From Bacteroidota bacterium (GTDB lineage Bacteria; Bacteroidota; Bacteroidia; Bacteroidales; GCA-2748055): 36,570 nucleotides of DNA. The position numbers were made by a program, and so were the translations under genes. Below the pieces are notes generated by a model. The model was not told where the DNA came from. It did no database searches and saw only the letters and a list, made by a program, of their open reading frames with translations. Positions 8,197-16,976 of this stretch are shown one piece after another (position 1 is the first letter of the stretch; each line of letters begins with the position of its first letter). The stretch lies in assembly GCA_020047715.1 (NCBI GenBank), contig JAIFNN010000136.1, positions 1-36,570 of the forward strand, written 5' to 3'.

Positions 8197-10054
8197 AATA
8201 ACAATCTCTTTCTTACTGATCGTAAGCCCTTATGCACTCTTTTCCCAAGAGGTCTCAAGTTGGCTTGAGGGAAATGCTGTTGCCCAAAAATACTATCAGG
8301 GGAAAAAGACATTAAAAAAATCGAATAGCCCGATCGACACCATTGAAATCCCTTTTATTGATGACTTCTCCGATTCGTTTGTGGAACCGAAACCGGGATT
8401 ATGGTCCGACCGCCACGCCTTCATCAATAACAGTTATGCAATCTTCCCGATAACTGCAGGGGTAGCCACCCTCGACGCACTGGACTTTGATGGATCCCAT
8501 TACCCTGCCGCCAACTCATTCCCATACCAGGCCGATTACCTCACCTCACAAGCCATTAACCTCAATTATCTCCCCTCCGATAGCATATACCTCAGTTTTT
8601 ATTACCAGCCCGGGGGATTGGCAGAACCACCGGAAACCGGCGACAGCCTGATACTCGAATTCTATAACCCCGCTGACTCGCTGTGGGTCAAAACCTGGTC
8701 CACTCCCGGGATATATACACCGAAACTGTTCACCAGGGTGATGTTAAAGATTGATGATCCGGCCTATCTGAAAAAAGGCTTCCGGTTCAGGTTTAAGAAT
8801 TATGCTAGTCAAATCCCCAATACCGATCAGTTCGACAAAAGGGCAAATGTAGACCTTTGGCATATCGATTACCTCGAACTCGACAAAAACAGATTTATCT
8901 CTGACACCGTTAACAGAGACGTGGCATTTATTGATCCGATAAAAAGTATTTTGAAAGATTACACATCCTTGCCATGGTCTCATTTCGAGGCAGCTTATAA
9001 CACCCAGAGAGCTCCTTTCATTGCAGTTGTTATTCAGAACCATGATACCATTTCCAGGAATATCGGCACTACCCTCGAAATTAGGGACCTGCTAAACTCC
9101 AAACCTGTTTACAAAGTTCCTGTTCTCTTTAACGACCTTCCCTCGGGCGATACCATTTTTTACAACTATTCGTATAACTACCCTTTCGATTTCTCAATCG
9201 GCGATTCGGGAGCTTTCGAGATTAAGACAATTATACAAACCGATGTGTTCGATTACAAACCCAACGATACTCTTCGCCACATCCAGAAATTCCACGACCA
9301 TTACGCTCTCGACGACGGGACGGCCGAAGCCAGCTACGGATTCAGAGGGGCCGGAACAAAGGATGCCTCTTCAGCCCTGAAATACAACTCCTTTCTTGGC
9401 GACACCCTTCGGGCCATCGACATGTATTTTGTACAAATAGTTGATTCTGTAAACACCGAATATTATTTTTACCTCAATGTGTGGGCCGATAATGCGGGCA
9501 AACCCGGTACCAAAATCATCGACCAGATTGGAATGCGACCTGAGTATTCCGATGAGCTCAACAAATTTGTTCGATACCGACTGGATTCTGCGATTTACGT
9601 CAAAGATGCCTTTTATATTGGATTCACCCAAACCCTTGAGAAACTCCTCAATGTAGGTCTTGACCTAAACCGCCCGAACAAGTCGAGAATATTCAACAAC
9701 ATTGAAAATGGCATTTGGAACACTACGGTTACACTGCCTGGCACTCCTATGATGCGTCCGGTTTTTGGTAAAGATCAAACCGTGGGAATTGAGAATAAGC
9801 CCACTGTAATGTTTTCAGCTTTCCCTATCCCGGCCGACAACTATATTAAGATCCGCATGAATGAGAATCTTCTCCTATCAGCATCGTCATCTCTTGAACT
9901 CATTGATGTGAGCGGGAGAACAGTAAGAACTCTAAACCCAAATCTGGAAGACACGGTCAGCACTTCAGACCTGCAAAACGGCATGTACTTCCTGAGATTG
10001 CACGACCCTGCTTCGAAGAAAAGCAGCGCTATAAAAATAATAATAAATCATTAG
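8180..10054 (+). CDS. secreted protein with T9SS type A sorting domain
   Basis: A 624-residue protein with an N-terminal signal peptide (ITISFLLIVSPYALFSQ, cleavage near residue 22) and a C-terminal Por-secretion type A sorting domain over the last ~80 residues: FSAFPIPADNYIKI, then LELIDVSGRTVRTL, then LQNGMYFLRL and a final basic stretch. It should be exported by Sec, then across the outer membrane by the type IX system, and either anchored to the surface or released after cleavage of the tail. The middle ~500 residues have repeated beta-sandwich-like stretches but no catalytic motif I recognise. The start overlaps the PASTA gene by 17 bases, and rluD starts one base after the stop, so it is embedded in the operon. 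Confidence 0.88.
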   Translation: MRKISKITISFLLIVSPYALFSQEVSSWLEGNAVAQKYYQGKKTLKKSNSPIDTIEIPFIDDFSDSFVEPKPGLWSDRHAFINNSYAIFPITAGVATLDALDFDGSHYPAANSFPYQADYLTSQAINLNYLPSDSIYLSFYYQPGGLAEPPETGDSLILEFYNPADSLWVKTWSTPGIYTPKLFTRVMLKIDDPAYLKKGFRFRFKNYASQIPNTDQFDKRANVDLWHIDYLELDKNRFISDTVNRDVAFIDPIKSILKDYTSLPWSHFEAAYNTQRAPFIAVVIQNHDTISRNIGTTLEIRDLLNSKPVYKVPVLFNDLPSGDTIFYNYSYNYPFDFSIGDSGAFEIKTIIQTDVFDYKPNDTLRHIQKFHDHYALDDGTAEASYGFRGAGTKDASSALKYNSFLGDTLRAIDMYFVQIVDSVNTEYYFYLNVWADNAGKPGTKIIDQIGMRPEYSDELNKFVRYRLDSAIYVKDAFYIGFTQTLEKLLNVGLDLNRPNKSRIFNNIENGIWNTTVTLPGTPMMRPVFGKDQTVGIENKPTVMFSAFPIPADNYIKIRMNENLLLSASSSLELIDVSGRTVRTLNPNLEDTVSTSDLQNGMYFLRLHDPASKKSSAIKIIINH

Positions 10055-10055
10055 A

Positions 10056-11114
10056 ATGACCGACAGGATTATTGACGATGAACTCATAGAAAGTGAGCTT
10101 TACGAGCATTTCCGTTTCGTGGCCGACCCGGGCCAAAGCATGCTCCGTATTGACAAATTCCTGGTAAACCGGCTCGAAAACACCTCCAGAAGCAGAATCC
10201 AGGCTGCATCCGAGTCGGGTAACATTCTGGTGAACGATGTTGCTGTAAGATCGAGTTACAAGGTCAAACCCGGCGACACCATCACAATTGTTTTGCCTGA
10301 CCCTCCACGGGAAATTGAACTGTTGCCCGAAAACATCCCCCTGAATATCGTTTTTGAGGACGATCAACTTATTGTTGTCAACAAAAAACCGGGAATGGTG
10401 GTTCATCCGGGATATGGCAATTACACTGGTACCCTTATTAATGCGCTGATGTACCATTTGCGCGACAATCCCCTTTTCCAGTCGGGAGAACAACGGCCCG
10501 GTCTGGTTCATCGTATCGATAAGGACACCTCAGGATTGCTTGTTATCGCCAAAACTGAGCTGGCCATGAATAAACTGGCTCTGCAGTTTTTTAATAAAAC
10601 CAGCAAGAGAAATTATGTTGCTCTGGTTTGGGGAAATATGGAGGAGGATCAAGGTACTATAACCGGAAATCTTGGCAGAAATCCCAAAGACCGAAAAAAA
10701 ATGCACGTGTTTGCCGATGGTTCCGAGGGCAAACATGCCGTTACCCACTACAAAGTTCTTGAACGCTTCGACTATGTCAACCTTGTTGAATGCAGGTTGG
10801 AAACAGGCAGGACTCACCAGATCCGCGTTCATTTCCAATACATCAAACACCCCCTATTTAACGATCCTGAATACGGGGGAAACCAGATTCTTCGTGGCAC
10901 AACATTTACCAAATACCGGCAGTTTATCCAAAACTGTTTCAAAATACTGCCCAGGCAAGCCCTTCACGCTCGTTCGCTCGGATTCGTCCACCCCACCACC
11001 GGTAAGGAAATAATGTTCGAGTCGGATATACCTGATGATATGCAAACCGTGCTTGAAAAATGGAGAAGGTATGTTTCGGGCAGAGAAAATCAGGAGATTC
11101 AGGAAGATTATTAA
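10056..11114 (+). CDS. RluA/RluD-family 23S rRNA pseudouridine synthase
   Basis: A 352-residue enzyme with an N-terminal S4 RNA-binding domain (about 28-85, RIDKFLVNRLENTSRSRIQ) and a pseudouridine synthase domain. The catalytic aspartate is D155 in HRIDKDTSGLLVIAKT, and the later ETGRTHQIRVH motif is also present. The S4-plus-catalytic layout and length fit RluD, which makes pseudouridines in helix 69 of 23S rRNA, but RluC cannot be excluded from sequence alone, so no symbol is given. It follows the T9SS gene by one base and precedes ddl, so it is transcribed as part of that group. Confidence 0.88.
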   Translation: MTDRIIDDELIESELYEHFRFVADPGQSMLRIDKFLVNRLENTSRSRIQAASESGNILVNDVAVRSSYKVKPGDTITIVLPDPPREIELLPENIPLNIVFEDDQLIVVNKKPGMVVHPGYGNYTGTLINALMYHLRDNPLFQSGEQRPGLVHRIDKDTSGLLVIAKTELAMNKLALQFFNKTSKRNYVALVWGNMEEDQGTITGNLGRNPKDRKKMHVFADGSEGKHAVTHYKVLERFDYVNLVECRLETGRTHQIRVHFQYIKHPLFNDPEYGGNQILRGTTFTKYRQFIQNCFKILPRQALHARSLGFVHPTTGKEIMFESDIPDDMQTVLEKWRRYVSGRENQEIQEDY

Positions 11115-11217
11115 TTTTATCATTATCTTTATTGAAGCTTTAGCTTAATCTTAATAAAGGCAATTGCAGACTTTTTCTTGCCAAAGCTTTTAGCTCAAAA
11201 TACTAGAATTCAGAAAC

Positions 11218-12195
11218 ATGCTTAGGAATATTGCAATTGTGGGCGGAGGCGATTCCTCCGAATATGTGATCTCAGTGAAAAGCGCTGCCCAGATCATTGA
11301 ACTCATCAATAAAGACAAATACAGGCCTTTTGCCGTTACGGTTAAAGGAACCGAGTGGTTCGCAAAAATGCCCGATGGCAGCGATATCCCTGTTGATCTG
11401 AGAGATTTCAGCATCAGTCCAAATGGAAAAAAACTGCGGTTCGAATACGCTTTCATAATTATTCACGGCACCCCGGGAGAAAACGGAAAATTACAGGCAT
11501 ACCTGGATATGCAGAAAATCCCCTACAGCACTTCTTCTGTTTTATCATCAGCTCTGACCTTTAATAAATATGCATGCAAGATTTACCTGAAAAATTTCGG
11601 GATAACTACTGCTGAAGCAGTAATGATCAACAAGAAGCGAAGCGTATCGAATGAGGCGATTATCGACAAGGTTGGGCTACCCTGTTTTGTGAAACCCAAT
11701 AATGGAGGATCCAGCTTCGGGACCTCCAGGGTAAACAAAGCCGACGAGATGGAGGACGCCATTAGGGAGGCTTTTAAGGAAGACAATGAGGTGATTGTCG
11801 AATCATTCGTTAAAGGAACCGAGATAAGCTGCGGGCTTGTCAAAACCAGTGAAGAGGAGATAATATTCCCGATAACGGAGATCGTTACAAGCAACGAGTT
11901 TTTCGATTACGAGGCAAAATATACTGATGGCATGGCCGAAGAAATAACTCCGGCAAGACTTTCAGATGATATTACAAAACGCTGCAGGCAATTGGCCTCT
12001 GAAATCTACGACAACCTGGATTGCAGGGGAATCGTAAGAATCGACTTTATTATCAGGGGAAACCAAATCTACTTCCTCGAACTGAACTCCATTCCCGGAA
12101 TGAGCAGGGAAAGCATTGTTCCCAAACAAATACGGGCTATGGGTTTAGAGGTTGAAGATATTATCGACAAAGTTATTGAGGATACCTTCCGGTAA
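11218..12195 (+). CDS. ddl: D-alanine--D-alanine ligase
   Basis: A 325-residue ATP-grasp ligase that makes the D-Ala-D-Ala dipeptide for peptidoglycan. The N-terminal domain has GGGDSSEYVISVKSA and FIIIHGTPGENG. The ATP-grasp core has FVKPNNGGSSFGTSRV (the glycine-rich loop over ATP), EFFDYEAKYTDG (the omega-loop) and RIDFI followed by LELNSIPGMS, which supplies the Mg2+-binding Glu and Asn. Length is slightly short but complete for the Bacteroidota form. It starts 103 bases after the rluD-type gene without a clear promoter, and it converges on the carboxylase operon 26 bases beyond its stop. With the PASTA gene upstream, the cluster has a cell-wall theme. Confidence 0.93.
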   Translation: MLRNIAIVGGGDSSEYVISVKSAAQIIELINKDKYRPFAVTVKGTEWFAKMPDGSDIPVDLRDFSISPNGKKLRFEYAFIIIHGTPGENGKLQAYLDMQKIPYSTSSVLSSALTFNKYACKIYLKNFGITTAEAVMINKKRSVSNEAIIDKVGLPCFVKPNNGGSSFGTSRVNKADEMEDAIREAFKEDNEVIVESFVKGTEISCGLVKTSEEEIIFPITEIVTSNEFFDYEAKYTDGMAEEITPARLSDDITKRCRQLASEIYDNLDCRGIVRIDFIIRGNQIYFLELNSIPGMSRESIVPKQIRAMGLEVEDIIDKVIEDTFR

Positions 12196-12221
12196 TCGTA
12201 CTATTGGTTTACCTGAAGAAA

Positions 12222-12758
12222 TCAGGAGCGCTCGATTTCAATGAGAATATCATCCTTCATTACCGAATCGTTCTGTCTTACATGAATCTTCTTTATCTTC
12301 CCGCTTATATTTGCCAGGATTTCGTTTTGCATCTTCATGGCTTCCAGAATCAGTACCGCCTCGCCCTGCTTTATTTCCGTGTTTTCCTCAACCAGAATAT
12401 CCAGAATCTTACCAGGCATGGGAGCCACAATTCTCTCGGTTTTTGATGAGACCTCATTCTTGATAAGGAATTTGCGGCGCTTGTATGAAATCGGGGTCTC
12501 AATCGAAAAGTAATACCAAACTCCATTGATTATAACGGTATACTTATTCTGATTTTTCTCAAGGATATCCACCTGGTATTTGTGGTTTTTCCAGATAAGG
12601 TAGCTGAAACCGTTAGGGTCTTCAAAAACCCGGATGTCCATCTTCTTACCTTTTACTTTCACGTTTTCGTCCAATGGGTTTACAATTTCGAATTTTCGCT
12701 TACCCTCCCCACAGGCAATAAAAACGTCCTTTACTGCTTTTTCGCTGGTATATCTCAT
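12222..12758 (-). CDS. biotin carboxyl carrier protein of acyl-CoA carboxylase
   Basis: A 178-residue protein whose last ~70 residues form a biotinyl domain: VAPMPGKILDILV, then EAMKMQNE with the biotinylated lysine at K142, then a second half ending KDDILIEIERS. Residues 1-105 are a beta-rich linker region of the type seen in propionyl-CoA/methylmalonyl-CoA carboxylase carriers. It is the last gene of a three-gene minus-strand operon, 16 bases after the biotin carboxylase gene, and carries carboxybiotin between the other two subunits. It is not the AccB of fatty acid synthesis, which has a shorter, Pro/Ala-rich linker. Confidence 0.87.
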   Translation of the reverse strand: MRYTSEKAVKDVFIACGEGKRKFEIVNPLDENVKVKGKKMDIRVFEDPNGFSYLIWKNHKYQVDILEKNQNKYTVIINGVWYYFSIETPISYKRRKFLIKNEVSSKTERIVAPMPGKILDILVEENTEIKQGEAVLILEAMKMQNEILANISGKIKKIHVRQNDSVMKDDILIEIERS

Positions 12759-12774
12759 TTCTGGCTTTTTTTAG

Positions 12775-14280
12775 TTAGCGGGATTTCAATCGTTTGTTCA
12801 AAATCCATGGGGTGATGTTTTTCCCCTTGTCAAAATCAACAGTTTTATCCTCGTCCTCTTTAAGATTGCGGGCAAAATCGTAAGTGGCAAAAAAGGCGGC
12901 CAGCATCTCTGCATCCTTATCCTGGAAGTAGTGAATCTTCATCTCCGTCTGCAGGAAAGATGTGTCGTAATTCCCCTTCTTAAAACTATTGTTGTTCAGT
13001 ACAGCCTTGCAAAAAGGTATGGTTGTTTTAAGGCCTTTAATCCAGAGTTTTTTAAGGGCATTGGCCGAATAAAGGATGGCTTTCTCGCGATTCTCCCCGT
13101 GAATAATCAGCTTAGCAATCATTGAATCGAAATAGGGGGTAATAACAGCACCTTCCTGAATGCCCGAGTCGATCCTGATGTTTTTGCTTCGCGGGAGCGA
13201 CATCTTTTCAATGGTTCCCAGACTTGGCGAAAACCCTGCCTGTACATCCTCGGCGTTGATCCTGAATTCGAATGCCCAGCCATTGCACTGCACGTCTTTT
13301 TGCTTCAGGGGAAGGGGCTCGTCCTGAGCAACACGTATCTGAAGCTCAATCAAATCAAGCCCGGTAACCATCTCCGTAACAGGATGCTCAACCTGAATAC
13401 GGGTATTCATCTCCATAAAGTAAAACTTGTTATCCGAATCCAGCAGAAACTCAACCGTTCCGGCACTGTAATAATTTACCGACTTTGCAATGTTTATGGC
13501 TGCCAATCCCATCTTTTCCCTTAAGGCTTTATCAAGAGCGGCAGATGGGGATTCTTCAATAAGCTTTTGATGTTTACGCTGCACAGAGCATTCCCTTTCC
13601 CCGAGATGGATAATGTTGCCCTGCTTGTCCCCGAAAATCTGAAATTCTATGTGTCGCGGATTCCGAACATATTTTTCAACAAAAACGGAAGGGTCGTTAA
13701 ATGCCTTGGCTGCTTCAGAGCTGGCCATTTTGAACATCTTCTCAAGCTCCCCATCGTTTTCAACAATTCTCATTCCCCTGCCTCCACCTCCGGATGCAGC
13801 TTTAAGGATAACTGGATATCCTATCTTTTTGGCAATTTCTCTGGCTTCCTGCGGGTCCTTGACATCACCCAAAGAGCCTTCGAGAAGCGGAACTTTGTGC
13901 TTCCTTGCCAGCTGCTTTGCAATTGTTTTGTTACCCATTTTCAGGATAGCCTCGGGCGAAGGACCGATGAAAATGATGTTCTCATCCTCACACCTCTGGG
14001 CAAAAACAGGGCTTTCGGCAAGAAATCCATATCCGGGATGAACTGCAGAGATATTGTGCTCCTTAACCGCAGCAACAATTTTCTCGATATCCAGAAATTC
14101 AGGAATATCTTCCGCATGGTCGGTAAAATCGATCACCTTATCGGCAGCACTTAAATAGAGTGCATTTGGCTCCTTGGACGTTTTGATTACCCAGGTTTCG
14201 ATTCCCATGAGTTTTGCAGTCTGAATCACCCTGATTGCAATTTCTCCACGGTTAGCAATTAGTAAACTATTAATTTTCAT
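12775..14280 (-). CDS. biotin carboxylase subunit of acyl-CoA carboxylase
   Basis: A 501-residue ATP-grasp biotin carboxylase. It begins INSLLIANRGEIAIRVI, has the ATP-binding glycine loop GGGGRGM (about 165-171), EKYVRNPRHIEFQIFGD, and the catalytic region EMNTRIQVEHPVTEMVTG. It uses ATP and bicarbonate to carboxylate the biotin of the carrier protein encoded next. About 50 residues beyond the usual ~450 form a C-terminal extension with lower similarity to AccC. It sits between the carboxyltransferase gene (9 bases upstream) and the carrier gene. The all-in-one operon and the type of beta subunit argue for propionyl-CoA or a related short acyl-CoA rather than acetyl-CoA. Confidence 0.9.
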   Translation of the reverse strand: MKINSLLIANRGEIAIRVIQTAKLMGIETWVIKTSKEPNALYLSAADKVIDFTDHAEDIPEFLDIEKIVAAVKEHNISAVHPGYGFLAESPVFAQRCEDENIIFIGPSPEAILKMGNKTIAKQLARKHKVPLLEGSLGDVKDPQEAREIAKKIGYPVILKAASGGGGRGMRIVENDGELEKMFKMASSEAAKAFNDPSVFVEKYVRNPRHIEFQIFGDKQGNIIHLGERECSVQRKHQKLIEESPSAALDKALREKMGLAAINIAKSVNYYSAGTVEFLLDSDNKFYFMEMNTRIQVEHPVTEMVTGLDLIELQIRVAQDEPLPLKQKDVQCNGWAFEFRINAEDVQAGFSPSLGTIEKMSLPRSKNIRIDSGIQEGAVITPYFDSMIAKLIIHGENREKAILYSANALKKLWIKGLKTTIPFCKAVLNNNSFKKGNYDTSFLQTEMKIHYFQDKDAEMLAAFFATYDFARNLKEDEDKTVDFDKGKNITPWILNKRLKSR

Positions 14281-14289
14281 ACAAGGGAT

Positions 14290-15846
14290 TTATAACGGAA
14301 TGTTTCCGTGTTTTCTTGAAGGAACGCTTACATGTTTGTTTTCCAAAGCTTCATAGGCAGAAATGAGCTTTTTGCGTGTAATGGAGGGATCTATAACTTC
14401 ATCAATAAACCCCTTTTCATCGGCTATGTAGGGATTTGCAATTTCACTCCTGTACTTGGCCGCAAGATCCTTTCTGAGTTTCGCCGGATCATCCGACTCC
14501 GATAATTCCTTCCTGTAAAGAATCGCAACAGCTCCCTCAGGACCCATAACAGCAATCTCTGCTGTTGGCCAGGCGAAATTAAAATCCCCTCCCAGATTCT
14601 TGCTGTTCATTACACAATATGCCCCACCGTATGATTTTCTCAGAATAATTGTAATTCTGGGCACCGTTGCATCAGCAAATGCATATAAGAGCTTGGCGCC
14701 ATGCCGGATAATCCCGCTGTGTTCCTGATCAATTCCAGGTAAAAATCCCGGCACATCCTCCAGAGCCAGCAAAGGTATATTAAACGAGTCGCAGAACCTT
14801 ACAAAACGGGCCGCTTTCATCGATGAGTTTATATCAAGTGTGCCGGCAAGTACTTTGGGCTGGTTGGCAACAATCCCAATGGTCTTGCCATCAAGCCTGC
14901 CTAATCCGATTACAATGTTCTGTGCATACAACTCGGAGATTTCGTAAAAACTGCCTTTGTCAAAGATGAGATTAATAACATCCTTCACATCATAAGGCTT
15001 GTTGGTGTCATCAGGAACAATTTCGCGCAACTTCTCATCGGTATCTTTCTGTGTCTCCGCCAAAAAAACATAAGGCGAATTCTCAAGATTGTTGGAAGGG
15101 AGATAGGACAAAAGCTTCCTGACTCCAAGCAAGGTGTTTTCCTCGTCTTCATATATCATGTTGGCAACACCGCTTTTTCTGGCATGAACCTCGGCACCAC
15201 CCAAATCTTCAAAGCTTACATCCTGATTCAGCACTTCCTTGACAACATTGGGACCAGTAACAAACATGTGGCTGGTTTTATTGGTCATGAAAACAAAATC
15301 CGTGATAGAGGGCGAGTAAACAGCACCCCCCGCCGCCGGACCCATGATCACGGAAATCTGCGGGATAACCCCGGATGATTGCACATTCCTGTAGAAAATA
15401 CCGGCATAACCAGCCAAACTGGCAACACCTTCCTGTATCCTGGCCCCTCCCGAATCGATAAGTCCTATGATTGGCGCACCCATCTTGAGCGCCATATTTT
15501 GAATTTTCATGATCTTGGCTGCATGAACAGCACCAAGAGACCCACCCATTACATTGAAATCCTGAGCGTATGCAAATGCCAGTCTCCCACTGATCTTCCC
15601 ATGTCCAATAATCACCCCGTCACCAAAAGTGTGAGTCATTCGCCCAAATCCCTTTTCAATGGATGCAGGGGTTACAAAAGCATCAATTTCCTCAAATGTT
15701 CCCTCGTCGAAAAGAATGTGAATGCGCTCCCAGGCAAGCAATTTTCCTTTGGAGTGCTGCTTCTCCGCAGCTTCCGGGCTGTTTTGCAGGTCATACTTAT
15801 TAAGGCGATCCTGAAACTTGATGAAATTTCTTCCGTTTATGTCCAT
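14290..15846 (-). CDS. acyl-CoA carboxylase carboxyltransferase subunit (propionyl-CoA type)
   Basis: A 518-residue carboxyltransferase with two crotonase-like halves. The N-half carries LIDSGGARIQEGVASLAGYAGIF and IMGPAAGGAVYSPSITDFVFM, which bind the acyl-CoA; the C-half carries DVPGFLPGIDQEHSGIIRHGAKLLYA and LRKSYGGAYCVMNSK. Sequence and length match propionyl-CoA carboxylase beta and its relative, methylmalonyl-CoA decarboxylase alpha. The ATP-dependent biotin carboxylase in the same operon supports the carboxylase direction: propionyl-CoA to methylmalonyl-CoA, feeding succinyl-CoA. Substrate is inferred. It is the first gene of the operon; the 600 bases upstream hold no other gene on this strand. 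Confidence 0.88.
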   Translation of the reverse strand: MDINGRNFIKFQDRLNKYDLQNSPEAAEKQHSKGKLLAWERIHILFDEGTFEEIDAFVTPASIEKGFGRMTHTFGDGVIIGHGKISGRLAFAYAQDFNVMGGSLGAVHAAKIMKIQNMALKMGAPIIGLIDSGGARIQEGVASLAGYAGIFYRNVQSSGVIPQISVIMGPAAGGAVYSPSITDFVFMTNKTSHMFVTGPNVVKEVLNQDVSFEDLGGAEVHARKSGVANMIYEDEENTLLGVRKLLSYLPSNNLENSPYVFLAETQKDTDEKLREIVPDDTNKPYDVKDVINLIFDKGSFYEISELYAQNIVIGLGRLDGKTIGIVANQPKVLAGTLDINSSMKAARFVRFCDSFNIPLLALEDVPGFLPGIDQEHSGIIRHGAKLLYAFADATVPRITIILRKSYGGAYCVMNSKNLGGDFNFAWPTAEIAVMGPEGAVAILYRKELSESDDPAKLRKDLAAKYRSEIANPYIADEKGFIDEVIDPSITRKKLISAYEALENKHVSVPSRKHGNIPL

Positions 15847-16368
15847 ATTGTAATGGTTTCGATTAACCTAAGTCTGATAAATTATTGAACAAACTAATTC
15901 AAATTTTTTCATGCTGGCTTTTTACGCTAACCGCAAAACATGACAAAAGTCAATCTTTTTTAACCCTGCAAATGTAAGAATAAAATTAAATTTTAGAATT
16001 TCTATTGCAACTAATCTTGATTTATCTCATCATTCATCTGTTATTCAATTATTTGAAAGGCTTAGATTTTCCGAACAACCATTCAAGGCATTAAAAGTGG
16101 AGTAGTGACAATTTTCTGAGATTCAGCCTAATACTTAGAATAACCAACAAAATATTTCTGCTTCAGCTGATTTGATAAATTGTTGAAATGACAATCTGTT
16201 AAAGAAGAATTATGATACTAATACAAATTTTTGCAGTATTCGTTTATAAATAATTCAACGTATCCGCCCCGGTGCTTCTAAACATCAGCTATATTTTTCA
16301 CTGCTTCGAACTTAGTTTATTTTTACCCTGATATCAGAAAACAAGGATTTGCAACCTAATAAAAATAA
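15847..16368. other. non-coding stretch between carboxylase operon and ssb terminator
   Basis: About 520 AT-rich bases with no believable gene in any frame. It must contain the promoter of the minus-strand carboxylase operon. A -7-like TACATTTG is on the minus strand at 15969-15976, 123 bases before the start codon, but without a -33 TTG at normal spacing. No hairpin or tRNA-like structure stands out. Confidence 0.5.
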
Positions 16369-16398
16369 ACGCAGGACAGATACCCATCTGTCCTGCGT
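16369..16398 (-). terminator. strong intrinsic terminator of ssb
   Basis: A perfect 13-bp stem, ACGCAGGACAGAT at 16369-16381 with its complement at 16386-16398, closed by a 4-base loop. On the minus strand it is followed by TTTATTTTTATT, a good U-tract. It lies 52 bases past the ssb stop. The plus-strand side lacks a T-tract, so it acts for minus-strand transcription. Confidence 0.9.
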
Positions 16399-16450
16399 CC
16401 CCCAAAAAAACAAATAACCCAACTAACTATCCGATTCAGAAACCTAATAG

Positions 16451-16798
16451 TTATGCCTTGTCGTTTCTCGAAGAGAGAAACATAAAATTGTCACAGATAA
16501 TTTCTGTGGAAAACCGCTTCACTCCCTCTTTGTCTTCATAGCTGGATGTCTGGATTTTCCCCTCAACATAAATAGGATCGCCTTTCTTGACATAATTTTT
16601 TATCAATTCAGCCCGCTTGTTAAAAACGGTTATCTTATGCCATTCCGTTTTCTTAACCTCTTTCCCTTCCTTGTCTGTATATTCCTCACTGGTGGCCAGA
16701 GAAAAATGAGCCACTGCTTGTTTGTTTTCCAATTGGTTGAAGCGGGGAACCTCCCCTACATTTCCAACCAGGGTAACTTTATTGATGCCGTTTTTCAT
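16451..16798 (-). CDS. ssb: single-stranded DNA-binding protein, short form
   Basis: A 115-residue OB-fold protein: NKVTLVGNVGEVPRF, then AVAHFSLATSEEY, TEWHKITVFNKRAELIKNYVKKGDPIYVEGKI and the last strand YEDKEGVKRFSTEII. It binds single-stranded DNA in replication and repair. The protein ends nine residues after the last strand (MFLSSRNDKA) and lacks the glycine/proline-rich linker and the acidic DDxPF-type tip through which normal SSB recruits partner proteins. Short SSBs like this occur as second copies in Bacteroidota, so a full-length ssb probably exists elsewhere. It is monocistronic, ending in the strong hairpin at 16369-16398. Confidence 0.9.
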   Translation of the reverse strand: MKNGINKVTLVGNVGEVPRFNQLENKQAVAHFSLATSEEYTDKEGKEVKKTEWHKITVFNKRAELIKNYVKKGDPIYVEGKIQTSSYEDKEGVKRFSTEIICDNFMFLSSRNDKA

Positions 16799-16976
16799 AG
16801 AAGTAGATTTAACTGGTTATGTATTTATCTACTCCTTAATGATATGAGTTTCTAAAAATCAGCGTCGAAAAGCAAAAAAAAACAAGAAATCGCAAAAATA
16901 ATTTACGAAAATTCACAAATCACTGATTATTTGAACTTTGCAAACGCATGTTTGGAGAGGGGAAATATAGCTTGGG

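Noticed and set aside
12212-12226. Hairpin between ddl and the carrier protein gene as a two-way terminator
   Set aside because: Only a 5-bp stem with no T-tract on either side; too weak to call.
13567-14154. A 195-codon plus-strand frame inside the biotin carboxylase gene
   Set aside because: Fully antisense to a clear gene with conserved motifs; no family resemblance of its own.
14290-15846. Methylmalonyl-CoA decarboxylase instead of a carboxylase
   Set aside because: The operon encodes an ATP-dependent biotin carboxylase and no membrane sodium-pump subunit, so carboxylation is more likely.
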